NCBI RefSeq assembly: GCF_010686765.1
Contig: NZ_JAAGWF010000002.1
Location: 265,828 to 329,827, forward strand
Source of the DNA: Geodermatophilus sabuli
GTDB taxonomy: Bacteria > Actinomycetota > Actinomycetes > Mycobacteriales > Geodermatophilaceae
Length of the DNA: 64,000 bases
Reading direction: 5' to 3'
The notes under the pieces were generated by a model. It was not told where the DNA came from, searched no databases, and was given only the letters and a program-made list of their open reading frames with translations. A program made the translations under genes and the position numbers. This document shows positions 45,647 through 54,780 of the stretch, piece by piece. How positions within the stretch are numbered: position 1 is the stretch's first letter; each line of letters starts with the position of its first letter.

Positions 45647-47188
45647 ATGAGCACCCAACACGGCGACGTGAGGCGGACCCGAGTGGTGGTGATCGGGTCG
45701 GGTTTCGGCGGCCTGTTCGCCGCGCGGGCCCTGCGCAGGGCCGATGTCGATGTGACCCTGATTGCCCGGACCGGTCACCACCTGTTCCAGCCACTGCTCT
45801 ACCAGGTGGCGACCGGGACCTTGTCCGAGGGGGAGATCGCCGCCCCCACCAGGGAGGTCCTGCGCCGGCAGGACAATGCGCGAGTGGTCCTCGGTGAGGT
45901 CACCGACATCGACCTCGACGCCCGGATGGTCATCTCGAGCGCCTTCGGTCGGACGAACGTGCACGTCTACGACGAGCTGATCGTGGCCGCCGGTGCCGGC
46001 CCGTCGTACGTCGGCCTCGACCGGTTCGCCGACTTCGCGCCGGGCCTGAAGAGCATCGATGACGCGCTCGAGTTGCGGGGGCGCATCCTCGGGGCCTTCG
46101 AGCTGGCGGAGCTGACCGGCGACCCGGCTGAGCTGGACCGGTTGTTGACCTTCGTGGTCGTCGGCGCCGGTCCGACCGGTGTGGAGATGGCCGGTCAGAT
46201 CGCCGAGCTCGCGCGGCGCAGGCTACGTCGGGACTTCCGCAGCATCGATCCGGCCACCGCCCGGGTCGTGCTGGTGGAATCCGGCCCCGCGGTGTTGCCG
46301 ACCTTCGGCGAGAAGCTCGGCGGCTCGGCCCGCCAGCGGCTGGGCGAGGTCGGTGTGGAGGTGCAGCTGGGCGCGACGGTCACCGACGTGGACGCCGACG
46401 GCGTCGACATCGAGTACACCGACGGCCACGTTCAGCGCATCCCAGCCGCCACCAAGGTCTGGGCCGCCGGTGTGCAGGCCAGCCCACTCGGCGGGGTGCT
46501 CGCCGAGCAGTCCGGCGCGGAGCTCGACGGCGCCGGCCGCGTGGCGGTGCTCCCTGATCTCACGCTGCCCGGCCACCCGGAGGTGCACGTCGTCGGTGAC
46601 CTGGCAGCTCTCGATGACCTGCCGGGGCAGGCCCACGTCGCCATCCAGGGGGGCCGGTACGCCGCGACGGCCATCAAGCGCCGGATCGCAGGCAAGGCCC
46701 CTCTGGGGTTCTTCCGGTACGTCGACAAGGGCTCGATGGCGACGGTCTCGCGGTTCTCTGCGGTGGTGCGCCTCGGCAGGCTCCACTTCGAGGGCGTCAC
46801 CGCCTGGACGATGTGGCTGGCCGTCCACCTCGTGTCCATCGTGGGCTTCACCAGCCGGGTGACGATCGTGCTGCACTGGCTGCTCAGCTTCATCGGCCGT
46901 GGCCGCGCTCAGCGGGTAGCCACCCAGCAGCAGGTGTACGGCCGACTGGCGCTGGAGCATCTCGGTCCGCGGTTCGCGCCTTCCATGTCCGGCGAGCACG
47001 CCGTGGTCACCCGGCCTCGCGACGAGGACCGCGCCGGTTCCCCGGCTCAGTCGGGCTTCGAGCGCCGAGCGCTGCAACACGTCGCACCGCAGGACGCTCG
47101 TGAGCTCCAGGGAGCTCGGCCGAGGCAGTGCAGCCCGCTGCGGGTAGCCCGCCACATGACGTCTCAGACCGCTGATCGAGGTGAGTGA
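45647..47188 (+). CDS. Type II NADH dehydrogenase-like flavoprotein
   Basis: A 513-residue FAD/NAD(P) oxidoreductase. The first dinucleotide fold is VVVIGSGFGGLFAARAL and the second FVVVGAGPTGVEMAGQIAEL. YQVATGTLSEGEIA and the VVGDLAALDD block near residue 320 are typical of NDH-2, and a hydrophobic C-terminal segment (WTMWLAVHLVSIVGFTSRV) would attach it to the membrane. It passes electrons from NADH to quinone without pumping protons. GGAGGGG precedes the ATG at 45647. An ECF41-type promoter upstream suggests stress-linked expression. Confidence 0.88.
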   Translation: MSTQHGDVRRTRVVVIGSGFGGLFAARALRRADVDVTLIARTGHHLFQPLLYQVATGTLSEGEIAAPTREVLRRQDNARVVLGEVTDIDLDARMVISSAFGRTNVHVYDELIVAAGAGPSYVGLDRFADFAPGLKSIDDALELRGRILGAFELAELTGDPAELDRLLTFVVVGAGPTGVEMAGQIAELARRRLRRDFRSIDPATARVVLVESGPAVLPTFGEKLGGSARQRLGEVGVEVQLGATVTDVDADGVDIEYTDGHVQRIPAATKVWAAGVQASPLGGVLAEQSGAELDGAGRVAVLPDLTLPGHPEVHVVGDLAALDDLPGQAHVAIQGGRYAATAIKRRIAGKAPLGFFRYVDKGSMATVSRFSAVVRLGRLHFEGVTAWTMWLAVHLVSIVGFTSRVTIVLHWLLSFIGRGRAQRVATQQQVYGRLALEHLGPRFAPSMSGEHAVVTRPRDEDRAGSPAQSGFERRALQHVAPQDARELQGARPRQCSPLRVARHMTSQTADRGE

Positions 47189-47189
47189 C

Positions 47190-47438
47190 ATGCCGTCGAG
47201 CAGGTCTCGGAGAGTCCCCCTGTTGGAACTCGCGCGCCGTCGCCACGGTGCGGTCGAGGTCACGTTGTCCTGGGACCGGAACACCTCCACGGCAACGGTT
47301 GTCGTCTGGAACTGGAGCACCGGCGCATGCCTCGCTCTGAACGCTGACGCCGCCGACGCGCAGTACGCCTTCGCCCATCCGTACGCACATGCCGCAGCTC
47401 AAGGTGTCCCGGCCCGCGAGGTCCAGCTGGTCATCTGA
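47190..47438 (+). CDS. Conserved-looking small protein
   Basis: An 82-residue product with a basic start (SSRSRRVPLLELARRRHG) and a beta-rich middle (VEVTLSWDRNTSTATVVVW). The ATG at 47190 follows GAGGTGA that overlaps the NDH-2 stop, so it is probably co-translated with it. No known family. Confidence 0.6.
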   Translation: MPSSRSRRVPLLELARRRHGAVEVTLSWDRNTSTATVVVWNWSTGACLALNADAADAQYAFAHPYAHAAAQGVPAREVQLVI

Positions 47439-47532
47439 GCGGTCACCGGCCACCCGGCCGAGCAGGGAACGCTCCCCGTCCGGTCCATCACCGGACGGTC
47501 ACCGACACCCTCGGGAGCTGGAGGAGCAGGCG

Positions 47533-47748
47533 ATGAGGACCCATGACCCTCTCGGCGGAGTCGTCTACGTCCACATGGTCCGCAAAGGGGACCCGTACGC
47601 CATTCCGGCCACGAGCTCGGTCCGAGACGCGCGCCTCCCGGCCGAGGTGCCGACAGCTCGCTCCGCACCTGCCTGCGCAGATGGACCAGGGCAGCACGGT
47701 GACCCAGCAACTCATCCGGCAGATCGACGTCGGCGTCCCCGGTCCTGA
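47533..47748 (+). CDS. Possible small gene, perhaps frameshifted
   Basis: An ATG at 47533 follows GGAGGAG with ideal spacing and reads RTHDPLGGVVYVHMVRKGDP, then turns Pro/Ala-rich. A neighbouring frame gives a more protein-like ending (MDQGSTVTQQLIRQIDVGVP, about 47680-47740), so one indel may have broken a slightly different small protein. Function unknown. Confidence 0.35.
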   Translation: MRTHDPLGGVVYVHMVRKGDPYAIPATSSVRDARLPAEVPTARSAPACADGPGQHGDPATHPADRRRRPRS

Positions 47749-47837
47749 CGGGCCGGGGACGGGACGCCGACACGGTGGACGAAGGACGTCCGACGGACCA
47801 GTGCTCACGAAAACCGGATCAGAGAGGACGGCGTGCA

Positions 47838-48581
47838 ATGCGGATCGCGGTGGTCGGTGCGACGGGTCTGGTGGGGACGCCGACGGTCAGTGCCTTGCAG
47901 CACGGAGGCCATGTCGTCGTCCCGGTGACCCGCTCGACGGGTGTGGACCTCAGCACAGGAGAGGGCCTCGACGCGGCGCTGGACGGCGTCGACACGGTGG
48001 TGGATGTGACCAACACGGTCGCTGCCGATCCGACGGAGGCTGAGTCGTTCTTCGCAACAGCCACCGGCAACCTCCTCGCGGCCGAGGAACGTGCTGGGGT
48101 CCGACACCACGTGGTGGTGTCGATCGTGGGGCTCGACCGGATCCGGGGCAACGGCCACTACCACGGCAAGCGGCGCCAGGAGGCCATGGTGGAGCGGGGG
48201 CCCGTGCCGTGGACCATCCAGCGCGCCACGCAGTTCTTCGAGCTCCCCGCCATGGTCGTGGGTTGGACCGCCGCCCAGGGGGCTGCCCCGATCCCGCCGC
48301 TGCTGGTCCAACCCGTCGCCGTCCACGACGTCGCCGCCGTGCTCGCAGAGGTGGCCGCCGGCCCGCCACAGGGCCGGACCCGCGATCTGGCGGGGCCGGA
48401 GGCACACGACTTCGTCGACATGGCGCGGCGCATCCTCACCGCCCGGGGGGACCGCACCCGCTTGGTGCCGAGCTGGCGCGACGGTCCCTTCGGCGTGGAG
48501 GCTGCCGGCGAGGTGCTCCTGCCCGAGCCGACGGCGCGGCTGGGGTCCACGACGTTCGACTCCTGGCTCGCCGGCCAGTGA
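47838..48581 (+). CDS. NAD(P)-binding SDR-like protein
   Basis: A 247-residue atypical short-chain dehydrogenase (NmrA/NAD(P)H-binding type) with MRIAVVGATGLVGTPTVSAL as dinucleotide fold, VSIVGLDRIRGNGHYHGK and WTIQRATQFFELPAM. Relatives are quinone- or redox-sensing oxidoreductases often found beside SigJ-like sigma factors. ATG at 47838. The broken PhzF gene follows 15 nt after the stop. Confidence 0.82.
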   Translation: MRIAVVGATGLVGTPTVSALQHGGHVVVPVTRSTGVDLSTGEGLDAALDGVDTVVDVTNTVAADPTEAESFFATATGNLLAAEERAGVRHHVVVSIVGLDRIRGNGHYHGKRRQEAMVERGPVPWTIQRATQFFELPAMVVGWTAAQGAAPIPPLLVQPVAVHDVAAVLAEVAAGPPQGRTRDLAGPEAHDFVDMARRILTARGDRTRLVPSWRDGPFGVEAAGEVLLPEPTARLGSTTFDSWLAGQ

Positions 48582-48596
48582 CGGAAGAGAGCAACA

Positions 48597-49155
48597 TGAC
48601 CGACCACTCGCGTCGACCCTCACCAGCATCCATCGGCGACGTCGGAGCCGGCGCGTTCTTCGCGATCGTGGACGTGTTCGGTACCGATCCGCTCAGCGGG
48701 AACCCCGTGGCCGTCGTCGACCTGAGGTGTTCGGCGCCGGCCACAACGCGCGGGGCGCACGGTGGTGGATGGTGCACTCCGGCCGGGTCTCACCGCCGTC
48801 GGAAGGCGTCATCGCGCAGGAGATCGGCACGCGCCTGCGCGAGGTGAGACCGTCCCGCGAGCGGCTCACCATGCAGCAGGAGGCGGCCACATTCGGCGCG
48901 CACGTGGATCCGGTCGAGGTGGCGGCCTCCGTCGGTCTCGACCCGCGCTCCTTCGACGCAGCCGTTCCTCCGCGCGTGGAGGAGACCGGGGCCGACCACC
49001 TCATCGCCGTCGTCGACACCGGGTCGGCGCTGCAGGCGCGTGGATCCGGACATGAGCGCTGTGCGCGCTGTGACGGCGACCGCCGGCGCGGAGGGTCTGC
49101 ATCTCGCGCCGGCACCGCGACCCTCAGCGCGCGGGGCTGGCTGGCCACGGCCCCA
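48597..49155 (+). pseudogene. Broken PhzF-family epimerase/isomerase gene
   Basis: Three pieces of a PhzF protein lie in three successive frames. The first (48597-48722) has AIVDVFGTDPLSGNPVAVVD. The second (about 48728-49030) has FGAGHNARGARWWMVHSGRV and LREVRPSRERLTMQQ. The third (about 49040-49110) has PDMSAVRAVTATAGAEGLHL. The join between the first two lacks the block that normally carries the catalytic glutamate. With an internal deletion and two frame changes it cannot make a working PhzF. The 305 bp to the next gene hold only the ECF41-type promoter. Confidence 0.78.
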
Positions 49156-49395
49156 TGACACGGACCGCTACAGCGAGATCCGGTGCACCTTCCCGCGAAC
49201 GCGCGAGCGCACAGACAGGGCCACCGATACGAGCGAGTGTCCACCTGTGCGGGCTGGCTGACCCGTGCGGCGGCCTGACTCGCCCCGGCGTCACCCGTCG
49301 GCGGAACGTCCACCGGTCAGGTCTCCCGAGGACAGGCTCTCGGGGAGCTCGTGTCCGCGTACGCGGCGGAGTCTGGAGCTGGAGCGACAGGAACA

Positions 49396-49422
49396 CGTCA
49401 CAGGGGGCCGCGCTGTCTCGTC
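49396..49422 (+). promoter_or_regulatory. ECF41-type promoter upstream of epimerase-sigma operon
   Basis: CGTCACA (one mismatch to TGTCACA), 16 nt, then CGTC, ending 38 bp before the epimerase ATG. It sits directly upstream of an operon that encodes an ECF41-type sigma factor, suggesting autoregulation. Confidence 0.68.
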
Positions 49423-49460
49423 TTCTCCATACCGGCGACGAGACAGAACGGGAGCTGACG

Positions 49461-50375
49461 ATGCGAGTGTTGGTGGCAGGTGGGAGCGGGGTCATCGGTC
49501 GCGGTGTGGTGTCCGCACTCGTCGCGCGAGGCCATCAGGTGAGTGCGACGACCACGGACTCCGCCAAGCTGGGACTCCTCCAGCGGCTCGGCGCCGAGGG
49601 GCGGGTCATGGACGGGCTCGACCCGCTGTCGGTCGGGGAGGTGGTGGCGGCGGCCAAGCCGGACGTCATCGTCAACCAGATGACCGGTCTCTCCGGACGG
49701 CACGCAGGCAAGGCCAACCCGCGGAGGCCCGACCGGTTCTTCGCGGCCACGAACCGGCTCCGTGCCGAGGGGATCGAGCACCTCCTGGACGCGGCTCGCG
49801 CGGCCGGCGTCGCACGGGTCGTGACCCAGAGCCACGGCAGCTTCAACGGGGCACGGACGGGTGGGTGGGTCAAGACGGAGGACGATCCCCTCGAGATGAC
49901 CGAGGGGACCAGGGCGCTCGCCCACCTGGAGCAGGTCGTCACCGAGGCCGGCGGGGTCGCCCTGCGATATGGCGCCTTCTACGGGTCGGGGGCCAACGAC
50001 GAGCAGGTCGCGTTGGTGCGCAGGCGCCTGCTCCCGATCGTCGGCCGGGGCACCGGCTACACCTCGTGGGTCCACGTGGACGACGCGGGAAGTGCCACGG
50101 TCCTGGCGGTGGAGCAGGACTGCACGGGCGTCTACAACATCGTCGACGACGAGCCGGCGCCGGTCTCGGAGTGGCTTCCGTTCCTCGCCGAGTGCGCGGG
50201 AGCGAAACCTCCCCGGCGGATCCCGGTGTGGCTCGCTCGAGTGCTCGCGGGCGACATGGCGGTCGGCATGATGACGGAGGGGCGGGGCTTCTCCAACGCC
50301 AAGGCGAAACGTGAGCTGGGCTGGGTGTTGCGCCACCCCTCGTGGCGTCAGGGTTTCCGGGAGGAACTGGCGTGA
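49461..50375 (+). CDS. NAD-dependent epimerase/dehydratase-like protein
   Basis: A 304-residue extended SDR with MRVLVAGGSGVIGRGVVSAL and the late VYNIVDDEPAPVSEWLPFLA and GFSNAKAKRELGW blocks. The YxxxK pair is not evident, as in many sigma-linked members, so the chemistry is unclear. GGAG lies 8 nt before the ATG at 49461. The downstream ECF41 sigma gene begins just after it, the arrangement known for ECF41 loci. A close relative is encoded at 62002, and two decayed copies lie between. Confidence 0.86.
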   Translation: MRVLVAGGSGVIGRGVVSALVARGHQVSATTTDSAKLGLLQRLGAEGRVMDGLDPLSVGEVVAAAKPDVIVNQMTGLSGRHAGKANPRRPDRFFAATNRLRAEGIEHLLDAARAAGVARVVTQSHGSFNGARTGGWVKTEDDPLEMTEGTRALAHLEQVVTEAGGVALRYGAFYGSGANDEQVALVRRRLLPIVGRGTGYTSWVHVDDAGSATVLAVEQDCTGVYNIVDDEPAPVSEWLPFLAECAGAKPPRRIPVWLARVLAGDMAVGMMTEGRGFSNAKAKRELGWVLRHPSWRQGFREELA

Positions 50376-50392
50376 GGACGGAGGTGGCTGTC

Positions 50393-51309
50393 GTGAACCG
50401 CACCGAGGAGTTCGAAGAGCTGCGGCCCCTGCTCTTCTCCCTGTCCTACCGCCTGCTGGGCAGCGTGGCCGAGGCGGAGGACGCGGTGCAGGAAGCCTGG
50501 CTGCGCTACGAGTCGACCGCGGCGCGGCCCCGGTCACCCAAGGCATTCCTCTCCGCGGTGGTCACCAGGATCTCGATCGACGTGCTGCGCTCGGCGCGCG
50601 TTCGGCGCGAGCAGTACAGGGGGAGTGGCTGCCTGAGCCCCTCCTCACCGATCCGTACGAGGATCCCGCCCGGTCGGCAGAGCTGGCGGACTCTCTGTCC
50701 ATGGCGGCACTCTTGCTGCTCGAACGCCTGTCGCCCCTCGAGCGCGCGGTGTTCGTGCTGCGGGAGGTCTTCGCCTACGACTTCGCTGACGTGGCCGCTG
50801 CGGTCGGGCGATCCGAGGCCGCCTGTCGCCAGCTGCTGGTGAGGGCTCGAAGCCACATCGACAGCGGACGGCCACGGTTCGAGGTGGACCGCCAGGCACG
50901 AGACGTGCTGGCGGCCCGGTTCTTCGACGCGTTCCGCGACGGCGATGTCGAGGGACTGAGGGACGTGCTCGCCGCGGACGTCCAACTCGTGGGCGACGCC
51001 GGAGGCAAGGCCCCGGCACTGAGCCGCATCGTGGTGGGCGTGGACAAGGTCGCGCGCCTGCTGGCGGCGATCTTCGCCGACCTCGCCCGGGTCGGCGCGA
51101 CCCTCGAACGGTGCGAGGTGAACGGTCAGCCCGGCGCGATCCTCCGGGACCGCGAGGGCAGGGTGGCCTCCACGCTCGCGCTGGACCTGTTGGGTGGGCA
51201 GGTCCAGACCGTCCGCTCGGTCGGCAACCCCGACAAGCTCCGGCACCTGGGCCCGGTAGCAGATGCCTGGGCCCTCCACCGAGAGGTCAAGCAGGCTCGC
51301 GGCCGCTGA
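50393..51309 (+). pseudogene. ECF41-type sigma factor gene with a one-base frameshift
   Basis: The N-terminal frame (from GTG 50393, GGAGG upstream) gives sigma region 2 (LLFSLSYRLLGSVAEAEDAV). At a run of five G (50619-50623) the frame breaks; one extra G restores EWLPEPLLTDPYEDP and then region 4 (LSPLERAVFVLREVFAYDF) and the fused SnoaL-like domain with DAGGKAP and NPDKLRHLG, the ECF41 hallmarks. Either a sequencing error in the homopolymer, a recent mutation, or a phase-variable tract. The rest of the gene is intact. Confidence 0.82.
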
Positions 51310-51310
51310 G

Positions 51311-51847
51311 TGCCGGCAGCGATGCCCAGCCCGAACTCCGGCTCGCAACGCACGGAAGAGCCTCGATCGGCCTGCCACCGGTCGGGGACGTCGGCGAGTT
51401 CCTGTTCACCGCCCGACCCCTGCTGGCCGCCGACCCGGCACTGGCCCCGTGGCGCGGGCCCGAGCGCTTCGACGTCATGCAGACCGGTGCGTGGATCCTG
51501 CCCGACGAGCGCCCACTCCCGGCCGAGCTGCTGACGTTCCTCGACGCCGGCGACCCACCACGGCTGCCCGGGCCGGCGTACCGCAGGTGGTGGTGCCTCG
51601 AGGCGGGGACCAGGTCTACTGGGCCCGCCGCGTCGCTGAACTCGGTATCGGCGCCGCTCACGACGGTCCGACCCCCACCGTCCAGTCCCTGTCAGTCGCG
51701 CTGAGGACGGTACTGACACCGGAGGCCAGCGCGCGAGCAACCGCGGTGGCCGCGGATGTCGGCGTCAACGGGGCGAGTACGGCCGCGGAACTGCTGATCG
51801 CCGGCGACGACGACGGAGTCGAACGCCTGGCCGAGTGCTCCAGCTAG
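51311..51847 (+). pseudogene. Remnant of a GT1 (UDP-glycosyltransferase-like) gene
   Basis: Frame one carries [20 protein letters not shown] and [11 protein letters not shown], the middle of MGT-type glycosyltransferases. A second frame carries [20 protein letters not shown], the donor-sugar motif region, and runs to the TAG at 51847. The roughly 80-residue stretch between them and the whole N-terminal lobe are missing. Gene directly follows the frameshifted sigma gene. Confidence 0.7.
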
Positions 51848-51858
51848 GAGGAGGAGAC

Positions 51859-52755
51859 GTGCGAGTGCGCATCCAGCCGGTCGCTCTCGGACTCGTCGTC
51901 GCTGCGGTCGTGCCGTACATCGCCCTCAAGGTGGTGTGGCTGACCGGAGCCAGCATCGGGGTGCAGGACGACACCGCGCTCGCAGAACTGCACAGCACCC
52001 GGATGGTCGTGGGCAACAACCTCACGATCCTGCTGGAGCTGATGGCCGTCGGGCTGGCCCTGGCGCTGAGCTCTGGCTGGGGACGACGTGTTCCTGCGTG
52101 GATCATGCTCAGCCTCGGCGCGGGTGCCACCGGGCTGCTGGCTCCGATCCTGCTCGGGCTGCCGATCGGCAGCGTCCTCCAGCTCGTGGTGCAGGGCGAG
52201 GTGCGCACGGGCGGCATGGAACACCTGCGTCCATGGGTCTTCGCCGTCGTCTACGGCGGCTTCGGACTGATGGCCATCGGGATCGTGGTGCTCGCCGCGC
52301 GCTACGCCGCGGTTCGGTGGAGCCACGTCCTGCGTCGCGCCCCGCACCCTCCGCCCGTGTGGGTGGGCGTGGCCGGCGGGCTCGGCCTGGTGCCCTTCGG
52401 CGCGGCCATGCTGTGGTGGGGCGTGTCCGGTCCGGGATCGACCGGGCCTCAGGCCATGGACGCTGTGGTGCAACGGACGACACTCGTCGTGACCGGCCTG
52501 CTGGCCGTCGCAGGCCTCCTGGCGCCGCTACTGCCAGGGATCTCCGGACGAGCACCGCGACTGGCGTGGCTCGCCGTCTGGGTCGGCTGCACCACGGCCG
52601 CGCTGCAAGCGCCCACCCACGTGCTTCTCGCCGACGGTGGGCACCCCAGCCGCGCGATGCTCCTCATCGGGGTCCTGACCATCTCCGGTAGCTCCATCTA
52701 CGGGCTGCTGCTGTTGCGTCGACATCTGGCCCACGATCGCCTCCACGCGGCCTGA
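51859..52755 (+). CDS. Polytopic membrane protein
   Basis: A 298-residue protein with about eight hydrophobic segments (VALGLVVAAVVPYIALKVVW; LTILLELMAVGLALALSSGW; WVGCTTAALQAPTHVLLADG and others). AGGAGGAGGAG directly precedes the GTG at 51859. No domain recognised; similar proteins occur beside ECF41 genes. Function unknown. Confidence 0.78.
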   Translation: MRVRIQPVALGLVVAAVVPYIALKVVWLTGASIGVQDDTALAELHSTRMVVGNNLTILLELMAVGLALALSSGWGRRVPAWIMLSLGAGATGLLAPILLGLPIGSVLQLVVQGEVRTGGMEHLRPWVFAVVYGGFGLMAIGIVVLAARYAAVRWSHVLRRAPHPPPVWVGVAGGLGLVPFGAAMLWWGVSGPGSTGPQAMDAVVQRTTLVVTGLLAVAGLLAPLLPGISGRAPRLAWLAVWVGCTTAALQAPTHVLLADGGHPSRAMLLIGVLTISGSSIYGLLLLRRHLAHDRLHAA

Positions 52756-52871
52756 GTCGCGGGGGCTGGAGAACGAAGTGGAGGCGTGCCACGCCGCGCG
52801 CGCACGAACCCGGTCGGTCTGGCTCTGCATGCCCGCCGGGCGGGTCCCTGCCGTCACCCAGTCCGGCGACG

Positions 52872-52959
52872 TGCAACCGCGAAGGCTCCGCGCCGCTGCT
52901 CGCGGGGGACCCGATGCTGGGCCCGGCTGACACCCAGGCCGGTCGATCGGAGATGAGCA
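52872..52959 (+). pseudogene. Fragment of an ECF sigma factor gene
   Basis: A short stretch reads APLLAGDPMLGPADT and closely matches EPLLDGDPMLGPADT of the intact sigma factor encoded at 58372. No other sigma regions are in frame around it, so it is a remnant. The surrounding 52756-53024 holds no other recognisable gene. Confidence 0.5.
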
Positions 52960-53024
52960 CCAGAGGTGACCCTCGGCGGCGGCGGCGGGGTCCGTCGCAG
53001 GATGCGGGCGAACGGAGTCACCGA

Positions 53025-53480
53025 TCACGTCCCTTGGGTCGGCAAGCCGTCACCTGATGACGCGAAGAGTCGGAATCGCCCCCTCATGACTGCATCAGCC
53101 ACGGCTCGGACCGTGTCAGCGGCACTCTGGAGCGTCGAGTCGATGGCGTGCGCTTCCAGCTCACCGAGATCTGCGGACTGGTCCCACAGCGAGAGGATCG
53201 GGCCCTCGTGGACGAGTGCGTCGATGGCTGCGGAGGCCCGCGCATCAGCCGGACGTCTACCCCGAGAGGTCGGCCGGAGCGGTCGCTTCCTCGTCGGTCT
53301 CCGGACGACGACGTGGGGATGCGGGTCTCGCGTGGTGGTTCGCGCCGTGGCGGTCAGGGCGTCGACGTCGGGCTCGACGTGTCCATCAGGACGACGTCGA
53401 CGTGGTCCAGCGCCGTGTCTGCGCTCTCCCCGGGGTCGTCGTCGATCGGGTCCGCCCGGCCCGGTGTCCGCGTCCGGGCC
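53025..53480 (-). pseudogene. Degenerate minus-strand gene remnant, possibly a response regulator
   Basis: The minus strand reads like protein from about 53300 down to a TGA at 53025 (DALVHEGPILSLWDQSADLG, AIDSTLQSAADTVRAVADAV) without a start. Further up, another frame has DHVDVVLMDTSSPTSTP, reminiscent of a receiver-domain phosphorylation site. Two frames and no start suggest decay. The rest up to 53722 shows nothing. Confidence 0.3.
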
Positions 53481-53722
53481 GCCCCGATCGGCCTGAGGAT
53501 CATCTCCGGCCGGATCGCCCGCGCGCGCTGCCGTCCGTCCGCTCCGAGGCCCCGATCGATCCGGAGGGTGGTGGATCCCCTCGGCTGTCCAGGGTCGCCG
53601 GTCCGCAGCGGATGCATCGAGGGGTCGGTCCGCCCTGTTGCTGCGCTCGTCCCGAAATCGCTTGCGACGGCCCGCGGTGCCCCACGAACCTCACGGCATG
53701 ACGTGTCTAGTGATGGTCCGCC

Positions 53723-54313
53723 GTGTCCGAAACGGCACATCGGACGCGAAGGTCTCGGCGCGCGTGGGGTTGGCATCCGCTCGATGAGGCCTGGGCTCGC
53801 CGGATCGTCGAGACGGCAGCCGTGCGGCGTGGGGAGCTGGTCCTCGACCTGGGAGCGGGTCTCGGGGCGCTGACGGGGCCGTTGCTCGACGCCGGCGCGC
53901 GCGTCCTGGCGGTGGAACTGCACCCGGCTCGGGCCGAGTGGTTGCGCACGTCCTTCGCCGGGCGGGCGGTGACCGTCGTGGAGGCCGACCTGGCCGATGT
54001 GTACTGGCCGGGGCGACCCTTCCGGGTCGTGGCCAGTCCGCCCTACGCAGGGACGACGGCGCTCGTGCGACGGCTGCTGACCGCTCGCACGCTCGTCGCC
54101 GCCGATGTGCTCCTGCAACGGTCGGCGGCCCAGCGTCTGGTGGCCGAACGACCGGGTAGCGGTCGCTGGACCGTGTCGCTCGGCCTGCCCGTGCCCCGCC
54201 GCGCCTTCTCCCCGCCACCGCGCACGGATTCCGTCGTACTGCGGGTCCGGCGCCGCGGACGGTCGGGTCGCCCCCTGGGCGTCAGTCGTTGCGCACCGTG
54301 TCGGGGATGCTGA
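53723..54313 (+). CDS. Erm-like rRNA adenine N6-methyltransferase
   Basis: A 196-residue protein of the KsgA/Erm family: a basic RRSRRAWGWHPLDEAWARRI start, motif I LDLGAGLGALTGPLL, VVEADLADVYW, and the catalytic block ASPPYAGTTAL (SPPY in place of NPPY/NPPF). It ends with PPPRTDSVVLRVRRR, near the usual end of the short actinobacterial Erm group. These enzymes methylate 23S rRNA A2058 and give macrolide-lincosamide resistance; activity with Ser in the motif is uncertain. The GTG at 53723 lacks a good ribosome site. Confidence 0.82.
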   Translation: MSETAHRTRRSRRAWGWHPLDEAWARRIVETAAVRRGELVLDLGAGLGALTGPLLDAGARVLAVELHPARAEWLRTSFAGRAVTVVEADLADVYWPGRPFRVVASPPYAGTTALVRRLLTARTLVAADVLLQRSAAQRLVAERPGSGRWTVSLGLPVPRRAFSPPPRTDSVVLRVRRRGRSGRPLGVSRCAPCRGC

Positions 54314-54744
54314 TGGCCGGCGATCCGGTCCGATGTGGGACGTCGAGTCCGCCGCCGGGGGGATCGGTGGCGTACACCCGGACCAGGATCCGATCGGCCA
54401 CGAGGCGGTACGTGGTCAGCGCCAGCCGGATCCTCATCGATCACGGGCTGCGGCCGCACCAGGCCGCCGCGCTGGTCACCCGCGAACAGCCACATCTCAT
54501 CGGGCACAGCGACATCGTGGCGCAGCACCTCACTCGCACGGCACCCATCGAGGGTCGACGCTGCCGCTGCTCGCCGATGTGCCGCCGCCGGGTCGCCCCA
54601 TGGCGTGGTCCTTCCGTCTGCCAGGCCGGCTTGCCTGCCCGAGGAGCTGGGCGCCGACCGAGTCTCCCGGGACGAGCTCGACGGGGCATCGGCCGGCGAG
54701 GCGGTCGCCCCCCTCGACACCCGGCACGGTCGCGTCTCCGATGA
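54307..54744 (+). CDS. Possible small gene after erm, partly decayed
   Basis: An ATG at 54307 overlaps the erm stop. The middle reads like protein (YVVSASRILIDHGLRPHQAA, LVTREQPHLIGHSDIVAQHL), while the last third is Arg-rich and probably out of frame. It may be a frameshifted small gene. Confidence 0.3.
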   Translation: MLMAGDPVRCGTSSPPPGGSVAYTRTRIRSATRRYVVSASRILIDHGLRPHQAAALVTREQPHLIGHSDIVAQHLTRTAPIEGRRCRCSPMCRRRVAPWRGPSVCQAGLPARGAGRRPSLPGRARRGIGRRGGRPPRHPARSRLR

Positions 54745-54780
54745 CGGCCATCTCGACGGTGCATGCCTCGTCCAAGAACG
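54620..54780 (+). pseudogene. Fragment of an epimerase gene (second copy)
   Basis: One frame reads ELGADRVSRDELDGASAGEAV, split here as ELGADRV and LDGASAGEAVAPL, matching the LGAE..LDGLD..VGEAV segment of the intact epimerases at 49461 and 62002. No Rossmann start precedes it and no later blocks follow. From 54780 to 55013 nothing is recognised. Confidence 0.45.
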
